Assembly (NCBI RefSeq): GCF_018812025.1
Contig: NC_063057.1
Location: forward strand, 15,369,963 to 15,433,962
DNA length: 64,000 nt
Direction: 5' to 3'
Source: Megalobrama amblycephala
Taxonomy: Eukaryota; Chordata; Actinopteri; Cypriniformes; Xenocyprididae
Shown here: piece by piece, positions 1 to 12,299 of the stretch
Layout of the letters: each line of letters begins with the position of its first letter
Numbering within the stretch: position 1 is the first letter of the stretch
Notes under the pieces: model-generated
Databases searched by the model: none
What the model was told of the DNA's origin: nothing
Seen by the model: the letters and a program-made list of their open reading frames with translations, nothing else
Translations under genes and position numbers: made by a program

Positions 1-307
1 AATAGTGATTTGAGCTAAAAGGACTTCATACAAGAATGCTTGACCACAGAATCTTGCGGCTAACCAATCAGAATTCTCGAGGGTGGTGTAATAACAGAAG
101 TGAATTTATTTGATTAGCCAGTGCACTAGACATTGCACCTTCATAATGGCTTGGGACCGTTGATCTACCCGCTGCTGAATTCTCAGCTCCACAGCAAAAA
201 TAATGCAGAGAAATGTCTTTCCATTGAGGTGTTCTCATGGGCAGTGCACAAATACATACATTGCAACAAATCAAATGATTGAATTATTCACTGTTTTCTT
301 TCTAGTA

Positions 308-318
308 AATCAAAAACA

Positions 319-361
<43 letters not shown>

Positions 362-386
362 TAAAATTCTGCTGAAATCAAAAACA

Positions 387-449
<63 letters not shown>

Positions 450-466
450 TAAAATTCTGCTGAAAT
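308..466. repeat. Tandem duplication around two (TA)n runs
   Basis: The unit 'atcaaaaacagaata(TA)n' followed by 'ttaaaataaaattctgctga' occurs twice head to tail. The first TA run (about 320-356) is shorter than the second (about 388-444). The flanks are almost identical, so this is a recent local duplication whose two microsatellites have since diverged in length. Confidence 0.85.
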
Positions 467-1753
467 TACTGGCAAGCAGACTGTCAGTCACGTGATACAA
501 CTCTATTGCACACACATTCAGTCACTGTCTGCCCACATCTTTGAATTCTTTGAATGGTGAGAAATGTGCGGCCTTGGACTAATTCATCAAAAAGCGGCAG
601 CATAAACAGCACACAGTTCTTCAGTGCATTAAGAAGGATTGTAAGGGAGGAGTCGTGTGTTTTTCTCTCTTTCACTCATCCACATCTCCTGCGCAGTGCC
701 GATCTGAGTGTGCCCTTTTCATGCTCACTGCTTTGCTCTCTGTGTTCTAGTTCACGTCAAGAGAGAACATGGCAGTATGAGAGAGAAGAAGGGATTGCAG
801 AGGGCCTAAAGGCCAAAGAGCTAAAAAACAAACCTACGGTTACATAACGAGAACAATTTCACGTGACACTTGTAGGTTAATTAGAGCAGCAAACCAGGGT
901 GCATTGAGAACACTTCTACTATCATTGCCTTCACATATACACACACTTCATCCGAGTGTGAATCAGCCTATACAGTGACATTTAGAGGAGTTAAATGTAT
1001 TAATTATACAGTTTAGTGTTTATTATACAAGAAATATTTGACAGTCTTGCAGAGTAACGATTATGTTCAGTTTTGATTTCACTGTGTTCTGTTCCTGTTT
1101 TGCCTGGCTTAGTTCTCTATTTAGTTTCCCCAGTTGTAAATCATTTCCCACACCTGTTCTGTTTTATCTTTGACTACACTCCCCATATATTTAAGCCCTG
1201 CGTCAGCTGACGTGTAAGTTTGCTCCCACACATACGTCATTATGCGACAGGAAGCTCACGCTGCAGACTGCCATGAATGTGCTCAGCACCGTTTGCCGAG
1301 GCTGTGGATTACAGGTAATAATGTTGTAAATAATGTTCAGTTTCTTGCATAGACCGATCGTTTCGCTTCATAGGAACTCAGTGTATCATCAGTAGCCACT
1401 GGTATTCATTTTGTTTTGCCTGTATATGTATTTCCATTGACTTGCATTATACGAATCACCAAGAACCACAGTTTCAGCTAAAAAACTTCTTTACTGTTCA
1501 GTTGAAGAAAAAAGTCACCTACAAGTCATCTTGAATGACCTGAGGGTGAGTAAATTAACTGCAAATTTTCATTTTTGGGTGAACTGTTCCTTTAAAGACT
1601 GGTTACTCATGTGCTTCATTACATCCATACACATGACAAGCAGAGTACCGAAGTCTTTTTCCGCCACAGAACAGTCTTTACAGCATTTATTAATCTTACT
1701 AGTGATTTATTAATCTTACTATTAATCTTAGAGTTAATGATCATTACTATATA
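467..1753. other. Stretch without a recognised gene
   Basis: No exon with family similarity was found. Around 1498-1597 lies the right-hand end of the common cyprinid element that ends '...gagggtgagtaaatt...catttttgggtgaact...cctttaaag'. An ATG-led 42-nt stretch at 1273-1314 followed by 'gtaata' resembles a first exon but has no supporting similarity. The rest shows nothing I can name. Confidence 0.5.
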
Positions 1754-2215
1754 TACAGTGGGTACGGAAAGTGTTCAGACCCCCTTAAATTTTTCACTCT
1801 TTGTTATATTGCAACCATTTGCTAAAATTATTTAAGTTCATTTTTTTCCTCAGTAATGTACACACAGCACCCCATATTGACAGAAAAACACAGAATTGTT
1901 GACATTTTTGCAGATTTATTAAAAAAGACAAACTGAAATATCACATGGTCCTAAGTATTCAGACCCTTTGCTGTGACACTCATATATTTAACTCAGGTGC
2001 TGTCCATTTCTTCTGATCATCCTTGAGATGGTTCTACACCTTCATTTGAGTCCAGTTGTGTTTGATTATACTGATTGGACTTGATTAGGAAAGCCACACA
2101 CCTGTCTATATAAGACCTTACAGCTCACAGTGCATGTCAGAGCAAATGAGAATCATGAGGTAAAAGGAACTGCCTGAAGAGCTCAGAGACAGAATTGTGG
2201 CAAGGCAAAGAGGTG
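1754..2215 (+). mobile_element. Truncated Tc1-like DNA transposon with start of a dead transposase
   Basis: The left end 'TACAGTGGGTACGGAAAGTG' followed by 'ttcagaccccctt' is the classic terminal repeat of fish Tc1-like elements, with TA target site and CAGT terminus. At 2155 an ATG opens a transposase-like start that reads M-R-stop, then KELPEELRDRIVARQR, the usual N-terminus of this family, so the frame carries an early stop. Similarity ends near 2215, and the rest of the transposase and the right terminal repeat are missing. This is a dead 5' fragment. Confidence 0.85.
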
Positions 2216-2319
2216 ACCTATTCACAATATAGCCTCGAGTACCTTATTGCTTTTATAAAACGGTTACCACACAATATAAATATTAAAGCCAAAAATATGT
2301 ATCAATGCAACTTTCATGA

Positions 2320-2932
2320 AGTAAACCCAGCCTGATCTGTCGGCGATTTGATTTCGCCCGGCAACTCAGTCTGGAAACCCGTACATTAATTTCTACTGCT
2401 TCTGTTACACTTTTGCGGGAACCAATAACAGACTGGCTTATCCACCTTGCTGGCTATTGGTATAACACGATGACGATAGAGAAGCGACGGCAAGCACGAC
2501 CATCAATTCAATTCCTTTTAACCTCTCGACAAAGCTGAATGACTTCTTTAGTTTAGCAAACAAATCACTCAAGTGGGTGTAAATACCCCTCACTTTCATG
2601 TTTTTTTTGCACAACCTGCAAAAATCGCTCGATGCCATTGCTGCTTCTGCAAACCGCTGATCAATGCTACAAACCAATACAAACTAAACCTGTCTGGAGT
2701 TTTCGCGTCGTTCTGCAAAGTACGTCACCCGGATCGTTGATCTGATTGGTTGAAGGACTATCCAATTGCGTGAATAATGCTCGTTGATCACGCCTCTTGT
2801 GCAGTAGAAAATACATAGCAGACTCCCCAGACCAATGTTCAGTTTTAAATTGAGCTTGGTCTGGTGATAGCCAGACAAACTAAAAGCCTTCCTTCTGCCA
2901 AAAAAATAGTCCCTGACCGTGAATAGCAACAA
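2320..2932 (-). mobile_element. Probable DNA transposon fragment with short Cys-containing ORF
   Basis: A GC-richer segment than its surroundings. On the minus strand, 2438-2677 is open for 79 codons and contains a 'SDFCRLCKKNMKVRG' stretch that looks like one half of a zinc-binding module such as those at the N-termini of transposase-derived proteins. The right part holds 'gcttggtctggtgatagccagac', which I associate with dispersed cyprinid repeats. No splice context or full domain is visible. A decayed transposon is more likely than a host exon, and the family is not identified. Confidence 0.4.
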
Positions 2933-4680
2933 AAGTTACATTATTACGCCATTAGATGGCGGCAAAGACTTTCTTTATGAGTGCGTCAGTCAGTAGCGAA
3001 AACTTTTACATTGAAAAGACTGAATTGTTGTGAACACTGAACAAGACGCAACTGACAAGTGCTTTGACTAGCGCTGTCAGTCACGGGAAAACCCCTTAAC
3101 TGTTAAAAGGACAAGATAATACATCGGACATTTAACTAACATTGAAATGAATGAGAATGCTAAAACTGTTAGTTTTCTCCAGGTACATAGACCTCCTCGA
3201 TTATTATGGTTATGGAAATGTCGTTGAAATGCTGTGGAAACATTTTAAAATGCAATAGATAAAATTATAACTAGAAATTTTATTGGATTTTGTTTGGGGC
3301 CTTCAGCCTCTCCAAAATTCTCTGTATTTCGCACCCTGCACTTCATCCATCTAAACACATAGGACACAATCTTCCTCTTGCCCTTAAGAGGTACACTGTA
3401 GAGTGCAACGACAGTACCATCTGTCTAACTGTCAGTAGGTATCTGTCTGCTCTCTCTGACTCGGCACGGCAGGACAAGCAAGCGTGACACATCTGTGCCA
3501 TCCATGAGCGTCAAGATTGAATCTGGTGAATAATTGCTTATGACAGCCTTCATGAAACAAGAAAGAGGCAGAGAATTATATATTTTTTTTTTGTTTTTTT
3601 GTTTTTTGTTTTTGACAACAAAAGCCAGATGGTGATTTTCAAAACAGCTGCATGAACAGTAGGCTAACACACACACACACACAAACAGAATATGATATTA
3701 CATGAGACACATCGAGCATTTAAACTGATGTGTTAAGACAAAAAACTCCACTGCCTGTGACAGCCAGTTATCTTTAGCTCCCACATTTGAGGCTCTGACA
3801 TCGTAAGCTGTGCACACAAGCTTCAGCTCTTCCCTGCTGTGTATGTGCACTCTCTAATCATAGGCACACACATACAAACACGCATGCGTGTCTGCGCACT
3901 CTCGCACGCTCGTTTTCTGAAGATTTCTTGGAGTGCGCACTGGGAATTTGGGTATGTGCCATCTAATCAGTGTAGTGGCTAGAGATGACAGCAGGACAGT
4001 TATTATGACAGATAAACAGAACCAGTACAATTTAATGACATGGAGGAAGAGAATATCACTAAATGAACAGGACATTACCTCTTGGTTTATTGTTGGCCTA
4101 TTGTTGTGTGTTTCAGGTAGTGATAAACCTACATACTGGGGAACTTGTGGTGCCACCGAGACTTCGTAAAAGGACTAACATGGAAAATGGTGTCTGTAAG
4201 CCTTAGGATTAGGGATAAGATGTTATAATTATCTTGCCATGAGATAAACCATTATGTGTGTGTCCACCAATATTTCTAGCTTCTGATGTTGATGACTAAA
4301 AATATGTGGGGAAAAAGCTAGAGAGCTTAAGCTCTGAGAAATCTTGTGTGGAAATACGCAGCTCTGATTAATTCATGAGAGGATTAATTTGCGCACCGTT
4401 ACGGAGATTTCAACTCCGTAGCGACACAGAAGCCAATAGAGGCCATATATTATTTTTCTGTCTTGCTTATGTAACTTTGACAAAACACATTTTTTTTTTT
4501 TTTTTGGTTGAGAAAACAGTGCAAAAATCAGTAATAAGTATCTAGATAATATTATTTATTATTAAATATAGCAGTCATCAATCTCGATCAGTATGTGCAT
4601 TAGCTGTAGGTATTTCTGCAGGTTACATCTTTATGCCATTAGATGGTGACAAGTGACCATCTTTATTCATTCCCTGTGTC
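2933..4680. other. Stretch without a recognised gene
   Basis: AT-rich unique-looking sequence with a short (CA)n at 3667-3684 and T-runs at 3580-3615 and 4490-4505. The short open frames lack splice signals and family similarity. Nothing else is supported. Confidence 0.5.
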
Positions 4681-4689
4681 CTAATATGC

Positions 4690-5345
4690 ATACTTCCCTA
4701 TTATATAGTATGCGAAAAATAGTACGTGAAAATAGTTTGTCCAAATGCTTAGTAATCAAGCGGCAAACTTTCGGTCTCTTTCTTGAATCCAACACGGAAG
4801 TGACTTAAACTGGAATTCATTGACTGGCTGCTAGTGAAATGGGGGTCAATCCCATAGACCCCGATGTTAAAATGCCCAACTTTACAGCAGAAACAAAATA
4901 TGTTTACAGCCTGGTACAAAAAGTCGTTTTGGTCTATATAGCTAATTTTGCCTTTCATGACAACTGTGAGGGGGGTGAATTTTTTTATAACTCATCCGTT
5001 TAAATTATATTAAGTCTTAAGTTTCTGCATAATTAGGTCCGCTGCTGTCACTACTAGCTGTTTGTCAATTGTCCACATCCCACCTCTTTGCCCATTTTCG
5101 TTTATCCAGGAGTGACGCGTGATGACACGCTGCCAAGATGGCGATGGCCGGCTATGCCCACTTTGGGCTCTTCTACAGGTGATGTCACGCACACTACGTC
5201 CATTGTTTTATAGAGTCTATGGTACTAATAAAACAGTAGGCAAAAAGTATCGGATGACATACTATTTTCGGCGAGATTCTGAAGTGCGAACCCTATAAGC
5301 ACTTTACTATCCCATGAGGCCATGGAAGAGGAGTTGTGAATGGCT
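4690..5345. mobile_element. Nested interspersed repeats
   Basis: The outer element is recognisable from 'tagtatgcgaaaaatagtacg' on the left and 'actatcccatgaggccatgg' on the right. The same right-hand block recurs in opposite orientation at about 48178-48200. Inside it, from about 4745 to 5222, is a second repeat ('caagcggcaaactttcggtc' to 'ccattgttttatagagtcta'), a common cyprinid dispersed sequence. Both lack a coding frame. Exact borders are approximate. Confidence 0.55.
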
Positions 5346-6417
5346 AGTACGTCTGGTTTTCATTCATAGATTATTAGAAGGTCGCGAAATAGGTTCATCA
5401 AATGTAGTTACTACTCAGACCGTATGCAATTTCGAATACTGAACTTTTGAACTGATTCGTTCAAAAACGCTGATTCATTTAAGAAATAAGTAATGTCCTT
5501 ATGAGTGAGTCATTGAATTATTCACCAAACCATTCAATTTGTTTGCATTTGGAACACTGATTAATTCAGAAACAATATGTAACTGTGTGTTACTCGGATA
5601 TGCATGACCGTTGGCTTTGTTTGGAAATATTTTTGTTGGCATAGCAAAAATACAGAAAGTGGCCATATTATGCAAGTTTAAGTAACTCAATATTGACATC
5701 TTGCTTATTGAACTGCTGTATAAAAGCAATACCATACTGACAGTTGTATTGTTGGTCTAAATATCAGCACATTTGTGATTCCCTGCAGCCTTGGGCCTAC
5801 TGCTGAATCACATTCATGTCGGCACCCTTGCTTTGTGTGACAATACTAATTACATATTTTATACTATATTTTTTCATTATTTTAAAGTAAACATGTACAT
5901 GTTTCTCAGGTAACCAAAATGTCCACCTAATAGAAATAGGTTGCGCTTAGAAAAAACCAAATATTTGTCCCTAATCTCATAACATCCTCACAAATCAACA
6001 AATGAATCACTTAATTTAATGTGTTTTTCAAAGAGGTAGAGTGATGTGTAGGAATTATAATTAGCTTGATTCAAGTACAAAAGAAGTCAATGGGAGGTCC
6101 TCACCATGATATAATCCATGACATGTGTGTATGTGTGTGAAAGTGTGTGACTCTTATCTACCAGCATGGAGGGGAAGCTGAATACCGGATCTACCGATGT
6201 GTCAGAAACATTCACTGCCATGCCTGGAGCGCTAAATAATGCATCATGTCAGCATTGTGTGATGGGATGCAAAAAATCTGAAACTGCTTACTGATTTACA
6301 TATATAAATATATAATGCTGCGTGTATGAATCCTTTTGCATATTCACGCACTGCATTTACATAAGTAAACTGATAACCGTCACAACCATTTTATGGATCA
6401 ACAAAAGAGCCACTCAC
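5346..6417. other. Likely intron of the minus-strand gene starting at 6570
   Basis: This lies immediately downstream (minus strand) of the donor at 6417, so if the exon at 6418-6570 is real this is intron 1 sequence. No further exon of that gene was recognised here or down to position 1. AT-rich, with no named repeat. Confidence 0.4.
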
Positions 6418-6570
6418 CAGGTCTTTGGAGGTGCCTAACCTCTTCAGCCCATCCAGGGGCAGAAGATCCGCGGAGTCCTTGTGCGTGAACTGAGTGGCCT
6501 GTTTCAGTCTCCTCTGCTGGTGCATGATGGCTTTGTCCCTCATCTCTAACTCCTTCTTGCCCGCACTCAT
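6418..6570 (-). CDS. First coding exon of an unidentified gene
   Basis: On the minus strand an ATG at 6570 opens 51 codons that end exactly at a consensus donor (CTG|GTGAGTG) in phase 0. The peptide begins MSAGKKELEMRDKAIMHQQR and ends in LKRLGTSKDL. It is very rich in Lys, Arg, Glu and Gln with heptad-like spacing, so an N-terminal helix or coiled coil is likely. Base composition is clearly richer in G+C than the flanks, and the sequence is non-repetitive. I do not recognise the family. Later exons should lie at lower coordinates or beyond the left edge, and none was found in 1-6417. The alternative is an isolated open frame, but the clean donor and coding-like composition argue for a real exon. 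Confidence 0.6.
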
Positions 6571-8311
6571 GGTTTTAGTGGACGAAGGCTAAATAAACAG
6601 AGCTACCCACTAACACAGGCTGAAGCTTATTGTGGCACTGCTCTCACGGGTAAGACCGTGACCCTGATACAAAGCGAGACAACCTCGTACGCACTCCCCC
6701 TAAAGCATGCACATGTGAGCGCATGCAAGAGTAAATCAGTTGAGGGATCAAAAATGGCCAATTTTCCCCTGGGTAACAACTTCTAACCAAACATAAGTTG
6801 GAATTACTCCGCTTAAGTCCCCTATAGTAGCTTGTAATCTCTCTTGTGGCAGGTGATCCTGATAATCTTCTCTTGTCGATTGACAGCTGTCAGTCCAGTG
6901 CAGTAATTTGCATGGTTGTCATTGTGAAGAGTATGTGATTGTTGAGAGCTTGGGTCCGTCTGTGTCCTTATGATGTTCACACTGTCCTTGCAGCGCTGCA
7001 GAGGCGAACTGTCCTCCCCTCTTTCCCTCTCGTTCTCTATCTCTCCTCCCCTCCTCTCTCTCTCTCTCTCTCTCTCTCCACCTCCCCTTTCTTTCTCCAC
7101 CTACCTCTCTTTCACACTCTCACTTCTCTCTTGGTCTGTTTCATGTGTGTCTCTTCATCTCGTTCTCCCCATATTGTCTTGTCAAAGTCACTTCTTTCAG
7201 TATGTAACTTTAATTAGCTTGGAATTATAAAGGCTTCTTTGAAATACTGTGCTTGGCCTTCATATTTGGTCTTCTCATTCTCATGCACACATGCATGGCA
7301 AAACTGTAATAGACTTTCTTGTGTAGTTGAAAATCTTCTAAACCTGCAACAAAAGATTTATAAATACTGTAGTAGACATGTAGGCTACATACCAAGGCTG
7401 CATTTATTTGATCAAATATACTGTTGTGTTCAAAAAAAATGTTTTCTGTCGTCACTACTGTGATTCAGTGTTTAAATGAAGTGATTCATGAAGTGATTAG
7501 TTGGTTCTATTCAAAACAGATATGAAACTACATTGAGAACTGTGAGAGTCCAGCGTTATACAACAGAGAAGATGTGACTTGATAAATCAGTCACTGAGGT
7601 AGAACAAGCTGTTTCTGCTGAATGTATTTCAGCTTGAGACCCGTGATCCATCAGAGAGAGTCAGTGACACATTAAATGGCCATGCAAGGCTTCATTTCTT
7701 TCTTCAGCTCTGATTTGCTAGAGATGTTATCATTTTGCCACATGGTGTTCCAGAGAAAATCAGTAAAAGACACACTCCCCTCACTCAACCCCCAATTCCC
7801 AACCAGTACAAATCACGCTGCTGGCTATTTGAAAAGAGGTCACTGTAATACAGAAGAATCACTGCTCTTTGCTGCCTGTTCTTCATTTGGGTGGTTGATG
7901 TGTTTTTCATGTTTTTAACGTGTTTTTATTGGTATTTATGATCTTAGTTGTTTTAATACTTAAATACTCCATTCATCTGCATTTTTATTATGTGCATTTG
8001 TAATAAATAACAGAACAGTGTGTGTGTGCGTGTGTTGTGTGTGTGTTTGCAAGTGTGGTGAAAATTTATATTATCTAATGAATTAAGTTGTAGCGCCACC
8101 ATGTGGCTATGTTATTCCAACAAGGACATAAGGACAACTAGGACCAAGGACATCTCAGTAGAACAGATTATTTTGATATTTTGCCTCCCAGTAATACATA
8201 TACGCACAGTAAATAGTTGTCAGGGACTCTTATTTTCCCCTAAAATAAAGTGGGAAGAAAATGCTTATAGAAAATTAAGTCACCCCAATTCTTATTTCTG
8301 TAATGGCAAAT
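6571..8311. other. Upstream region of the minus-strand exon; no other gene seen
   Basis: Presumed 5' UTR and promoter side of the 6418-6570 exon lie in the first few hundred bases. A (TC)n-rich pyrimidine tract occupies about 7018-7125 on the plus strand, and its open frames are low-complexity translations (poly-Ser/Leu or Arg/Glu). Short (TG)n runs lie near 8016-8047. No exon could be supported. Confidence 0.45.
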
Positions 8312-8386
8312 TAATATAATATAATATAATATAATATAATATAATATAATATAATATAATATAATATAATATAATATAATATAATA
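8312..8386. repeat. (AATAT)n microsatellite
   Basis: About 14 near-perfect copies of the pentamer 'aatat', reading 'ataatataatataat'. Confidence 0.9.
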
Positions 8387-8576
8387 ATCTTAATGGTCCT
8401 AAAAATATGCTACATAATTATATATACAAGTTTGTATATGTTCAACTCAAATTCTTTGTTGTATGCCTGTAAAACATGGATGAAATGTTCTAATAAATCA
8501 GGTAAGGATCTCTTAATTTAATTTCAGTTTTATTAAAAATTTTATATATGGTATTTATAGTCGTGTCATCATTTAT

Positions 8577-8577
8577 T

Positions 8578-8628
<51 letters not shown>
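8577..8628. repeat. (TA)n-(CA)n compound microsatellite
   Basis: A (TA) run directly followed by a (CA) run of about 16 units. Confidence 0.9.
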
Positions 8629-8761
8629 CACTGTAAAACCAAACAGTGAAATTAAGTAAATGAAATTAGTTTGTTTCACTCAAATAATAATGAAAGTTCA
8701 TTGTACTTATTAAAAAAAACTTGCATGAACTCAAAATTTGATTGTAGTAAGCTGAACTTAA

Positions 8762-9418
8762 AGGTTCACCCAAAAATGAAATTTCTGTCAATAATTACTC
8801 ACCCTCATGTCGTTCCACACATGCAAGACCTTTGTTCATCTTCGAAACACAGATTAAGATATTTTTGATGAAATTCAAAGTTGTTGGTTTTTTTATCCCC
8901 CCCATAGAAAGCAATGTAATTACCATCATTCAAGCTATTAAAAACAACGTTAAATTAGTCCATGTGACTACAGTGGTTCAACCTTAATGTTATGAAGAGT
9001 CAAGAATACTTTTTGTGCGCAAAAACAAAACAAAAATACTGAGTTGGTGTTTGGTCGTAAATGGAAGCTCTGCACTGTGTTCACTGCATCAACTGCGTAG
9101 AAGACTGACAGGGTTGAGAAGAAATTGTTGAATTAAGTCGTTATTTTTGTTTTGTTTTTGCACACAAAAAGTATTCTCGTCGCTTCATAACATTAAGGTT
9201 GAATTGCTTTTAACTATTTTAATGATGTCTTTACTACTTTTCTGGACCATGAATTTGGTAATTTTGTTGCTTTCTATGGAGGATAAAAAAAACCTCTCGG
9301 ATTTCATCAAAAATATCTTAACTTGTGTTCCGAAGATGAACGAAGGTCTTACAGGTGTGAAGCGACATGAAAGTGATTAATTAATGACAGAAATTTCATT
9401 TTTGGGTGAACTAACCCT
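8762..9418. mobile_element. TTAA-flanked non-autonomous inverted-repeat element
   Basis: It begins 'AGGTTCACCCAAAAATGAAA' after TTAA (8758-8761) and ends with the inverse 'TTTCATTTTTGGGTGAACTA' plus 'acccttt' before 'aat', giving a TTAA duplication. Long inner arms are also inverted: the 'catcttcgaaacacagatta' side mirrors 'gtgttccgaagatgaacgaa'. There is no transposase frame. This is the most abundant repeat family of the window (other copies at 11617, 14585, 30608, 40526 and about 52825). TTAA targeting suggests mobilisation by a piggyBac-type enzyme, which is inference. Confidence 0.8.
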
Positions 9419-9977
9419 TTAATATAATTGAGTTGCAGCAGATTTCTAATTCCCAGCATGGTTTGCATCAGACTGTATAGGGAAAATAAATATTGAAATG
9501 AAGTGTTACTTTGTTTGTTTTTACACGAGATTAAGATAGGGAGACATACGTTCGTATTTAATGTTGTGTTTATAAACATGACAGGGGGTTTTGTTATGTT
9601 AATCTTTTAAGGGTTGCCATTGTGGTGAAGAGTAGAGCCTGTGGTTAGGTTGAGGATGGGCTGCAAAACTTTTAAGACCACATATACTGTATGTTGTTTG
9701 ATTATATACATGCAAGTATATAATGACAGTCTCTTTGATAGTTATAATAGCGTGTTATTTGCTATCTAACATTTAACCAAGATCTGAATGTGATGTTTAT
9801 GTAAATAAATGAGGAGAGGCTGAGAACTGTGGGAGTAAAGGGATGCCGATCACGTGATTGTTAATGGGAGACTGCACCACACTGGCCTTGCTCCGCTTCC
9901 ATGGCTCTCGGCCCCACCCCACTTGCCACAAAAAAGCTCTACTAACTTAGCTTAGCTAAATGTTCTGAGGTAATACG

Positions 9978-10040
<63 letters not shown>

Positions 10041-10097
10041 TACATACACATATATATACATATATATATACATATATATACATACATATATTTATAC

Positions 10098-10130
<33 letters not shown>

Positions 10131-10131
10131 A
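9978..10131. repeat. (TA)n / TACA-interrupted microsatellite
   Basis: Pure TA for about 50 bases, then TA mixed with 'cata' and 'cacata' units. The open frames here are Tyr-Ile repeats and not genes. Confidence 0.9.
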
Positions 10132-10389
10132 GAATGCTGGCAAAGTTGCTGGCAATTATGGACAATGATGTTCATCCTCTTTATAAAACCCTGGACAAAT
10201 TAAGGAGTAGTTTTAGCAACAGGCTTATTCAGCCTCATTGCTTGAAAGAACGATACAGGAAATCATTCCTGCCTAGTGCTATTAAAGTATTTAACTCAAC
10301 TGTCTAGGAAAGAAATGTGTTAAAGTGTTACTGACTGTTTTAAGCTGCCATGACAATTTAATTTCCCGTTGGGATTAATAAAGTTAAAT

Positions 10390-10392
<3 letters not shown>
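10132..10392 (+). mobile_element. 3' end of an L2-type LINE retrotransposon
   Basis: A plus-strand frame at about 10218-10307 reads [20 protein letters not shown] then [13 protein letters not shown]. 'R..SFLP.AI...N' is the C-terminal signature of L2/CR1-clade reverse-transcriptase proteins. The 3' tail 'tttcccgttgggattaataa' forms the small CCC...GGG hairpin typical of L2-type 3' ends. The element is 5'-truncated by the TA tract before it and runs straight into another TA tract. It is dead. Confidence 0.75.
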
Positions 10393-10427
<35 letters not shown>

Positions 10428-10549
10428 GTGTATATATATATATATATATACATATACACATATATACATATATATATATACATATATATACATATATATA
10501 TGTATATATATATACATATATATACATATATATACATGTATATATATAT

Positions 10550-10619
<70 letters not shown>

Positions 10620-10640
10620 TTATTTATTTATTTATTTTTT
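10393..10640. repeat. (TA)n microsatellite ending in (TTTA)n
   Basis: About 225 bases of TA with 'catata' and 'tgtata' interruptions, then TTTA repeats. It begins at the last bases of the LINE tail, so it probably grew from the LINE's 3' terminal repeat. Confidence 0.9.
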
Positions 10641-11188
10641 AACCTGTTATCCAGATGATTTGGAAGAGGATATCTCATTTGAAATATTGTGACTGTGTTA
10701 AACACAAAAGACAGAAGCCTGTCTGTGTGCAGCAGAGTATTTGGCTCTTAGTATCCCTGAGCTTAACCAACGGATCACTGGCCCTCTGCTGCCCCACCAT
10801 CCTCTCTTACAGGTGGCTTGTCTTTGCTGGGACATCTGCTCAAAATTAAGACCCAGTGACCAGAGTCATACGCACAGGATACATTCCACAGAGCAGATGC
10901 CAAGACAATGAATGAAGGACAAGAAGTGGACAACGATCAGATTCAAAGGCAATGAATTAATCCGACGCATCTCAACCATTTGCTGTAATGAAGACACAGC
11001 TGATCTGATAGGACGCTGCAGTGCGTCTGATGGACAGCCGATTACACACAGACTTCCTCCGAGGACAGACCGACAGAAGGTGACCTCACTAAGAAGGACG
11101 AGTGACCGTATGACATCTGCCAAATGCAAACAGACACACACAAATAGAAACAAGCAATATAAACCCGTTTATTTGCTTCCCTGAACAT
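10641..11188. other. Unique-looking spacer downstream of klhl42
   Basis: Balanced base composition with open frames of 90 and 95 codons on opposite strands (10912-11184 plus, 10866-11153 minus). Neither has a recognisable domain or splice context. Unassigned. Confidence 0.4.
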
Positions 11189-11616
11189 TTTATTTTTAAC
11201 TTACAACCTTTACATTTTCAAGGCAACTTGGGAATGTTCAACAATACCATCATTCATTTTGGCTCGACCTATGAAAAGTAATCAAAACGTTAGAAAACCA
11301 AAAGTAAATGGAGTGGGTTTTTTTTAAAAAAGAAAAAAGAAAAAAACAAGGAAAAAAAATCTCCTTTTCTTTCAAGTTAATATCTCAGCAAGTCATCTCA
11401 CTCAACTCAATGCAAAAATACATCACAGCGATTTAGGTCAGGCGCTTATGTATTTGTGCTTCATTTGTGCAGCACATTTTAAGACACTTCTCCAGATATA
11501 CAGTATTTGGAATTAAATAATTAAGACTAGTAAAAAAAAAATCAAAAACTTTTCAGGCACAGACAGTCTATGACACTTTTAACAATCACCATTTAGTCTG
11601 GCACATTGGATCTTAA

Positions 11617-11861
11617 AGGCACAGTTCACCCAAAAATCATTTACTCACCCTAACTTCTGCAAAACACACAAAAAATGTGTATTTTTATTTTTTTTTGGTA
11701 CCGTTTTTGTCCATATAATGAAAGTCAGTGGGATCCATAACAAAATTGGACCCCATTGACATTCATTTTATGGAGTGGAGGAAAAGACATTCATTCAGGT
11801 TTTGATGAAGTAAGGGTGAGTAAATGATAATGAGATTTTCATTTTTGGGTGAACTACCTCT
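11617..11861. mobile_element. Short TTAA-flanked 'GTTCACCC' element
   Basis: TTAA at 11613-11616 is followed by 'AGGCACAGTTCACCCAAAAA'. The right end is 'catttttgggtgaactacct' and then TTAA (11862-11865). The inner halves are inverted ('ggtaccgtttttgtcc' side against 'aagtcagtgggatcc'). No coding capacity. Confidence 0.75.
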
Positions 11862-12299
11862 TTAATGTCTCATTCGGGGCCTTAATTACCCTTCATGTTT
11901 AATTGTTTAATTAGCATATGCAAGTTTAGTGCTTTAATTGAATCTGCAGGCTCTATAAATCTGAAGCCTTCACTTGTGCATCTGTATATAAGTAGTTATA
12001 TATGTCATGTTTTATATGATTAGGATCCTGTACATGCATATGAAATAATAGATTCTGTGCAGGTTGTAAATGTTCGGTGCAACTCTTGTAGTGTTCTCTC
12101 TCTTTGCCAAGATAAATAAAATTATATATTTATTGAATATATTAAAACTGCTTTTGAATACAAAGGCACCTTAACAGAACTTCTGATGGAGATATTAAAT
12201 ATTTAGCCTTTTTTACTTTACTTTTTTATTGATCAAAGTCAAACTGTTGACCTTTATTTAGAAGTGGGACTATTTTGGGTAAATAAAAAAGAAAAAAAA

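Noticed and set aside
1273..1314. ATG-led 14-codon stretch ending at 'CAG|GTAATA', a first-exon look-alike
   Set aside because: Too short, no similarity, and the sequence before it (1080-1215) resembles dispersed repeat DNA.
9952..10692. Several open frames of 65-107 codons on both strands
   Set aside because: They are Tyr-Ile (YIYI) translations of (TA)n and TACA tracts.
10866..11184. Two antiparallel frames of about 90-95 codons downstream of klhl42
   Set aside because: No family similarity and no codon pattern or splice signals; kept only as an unassigned stretch.
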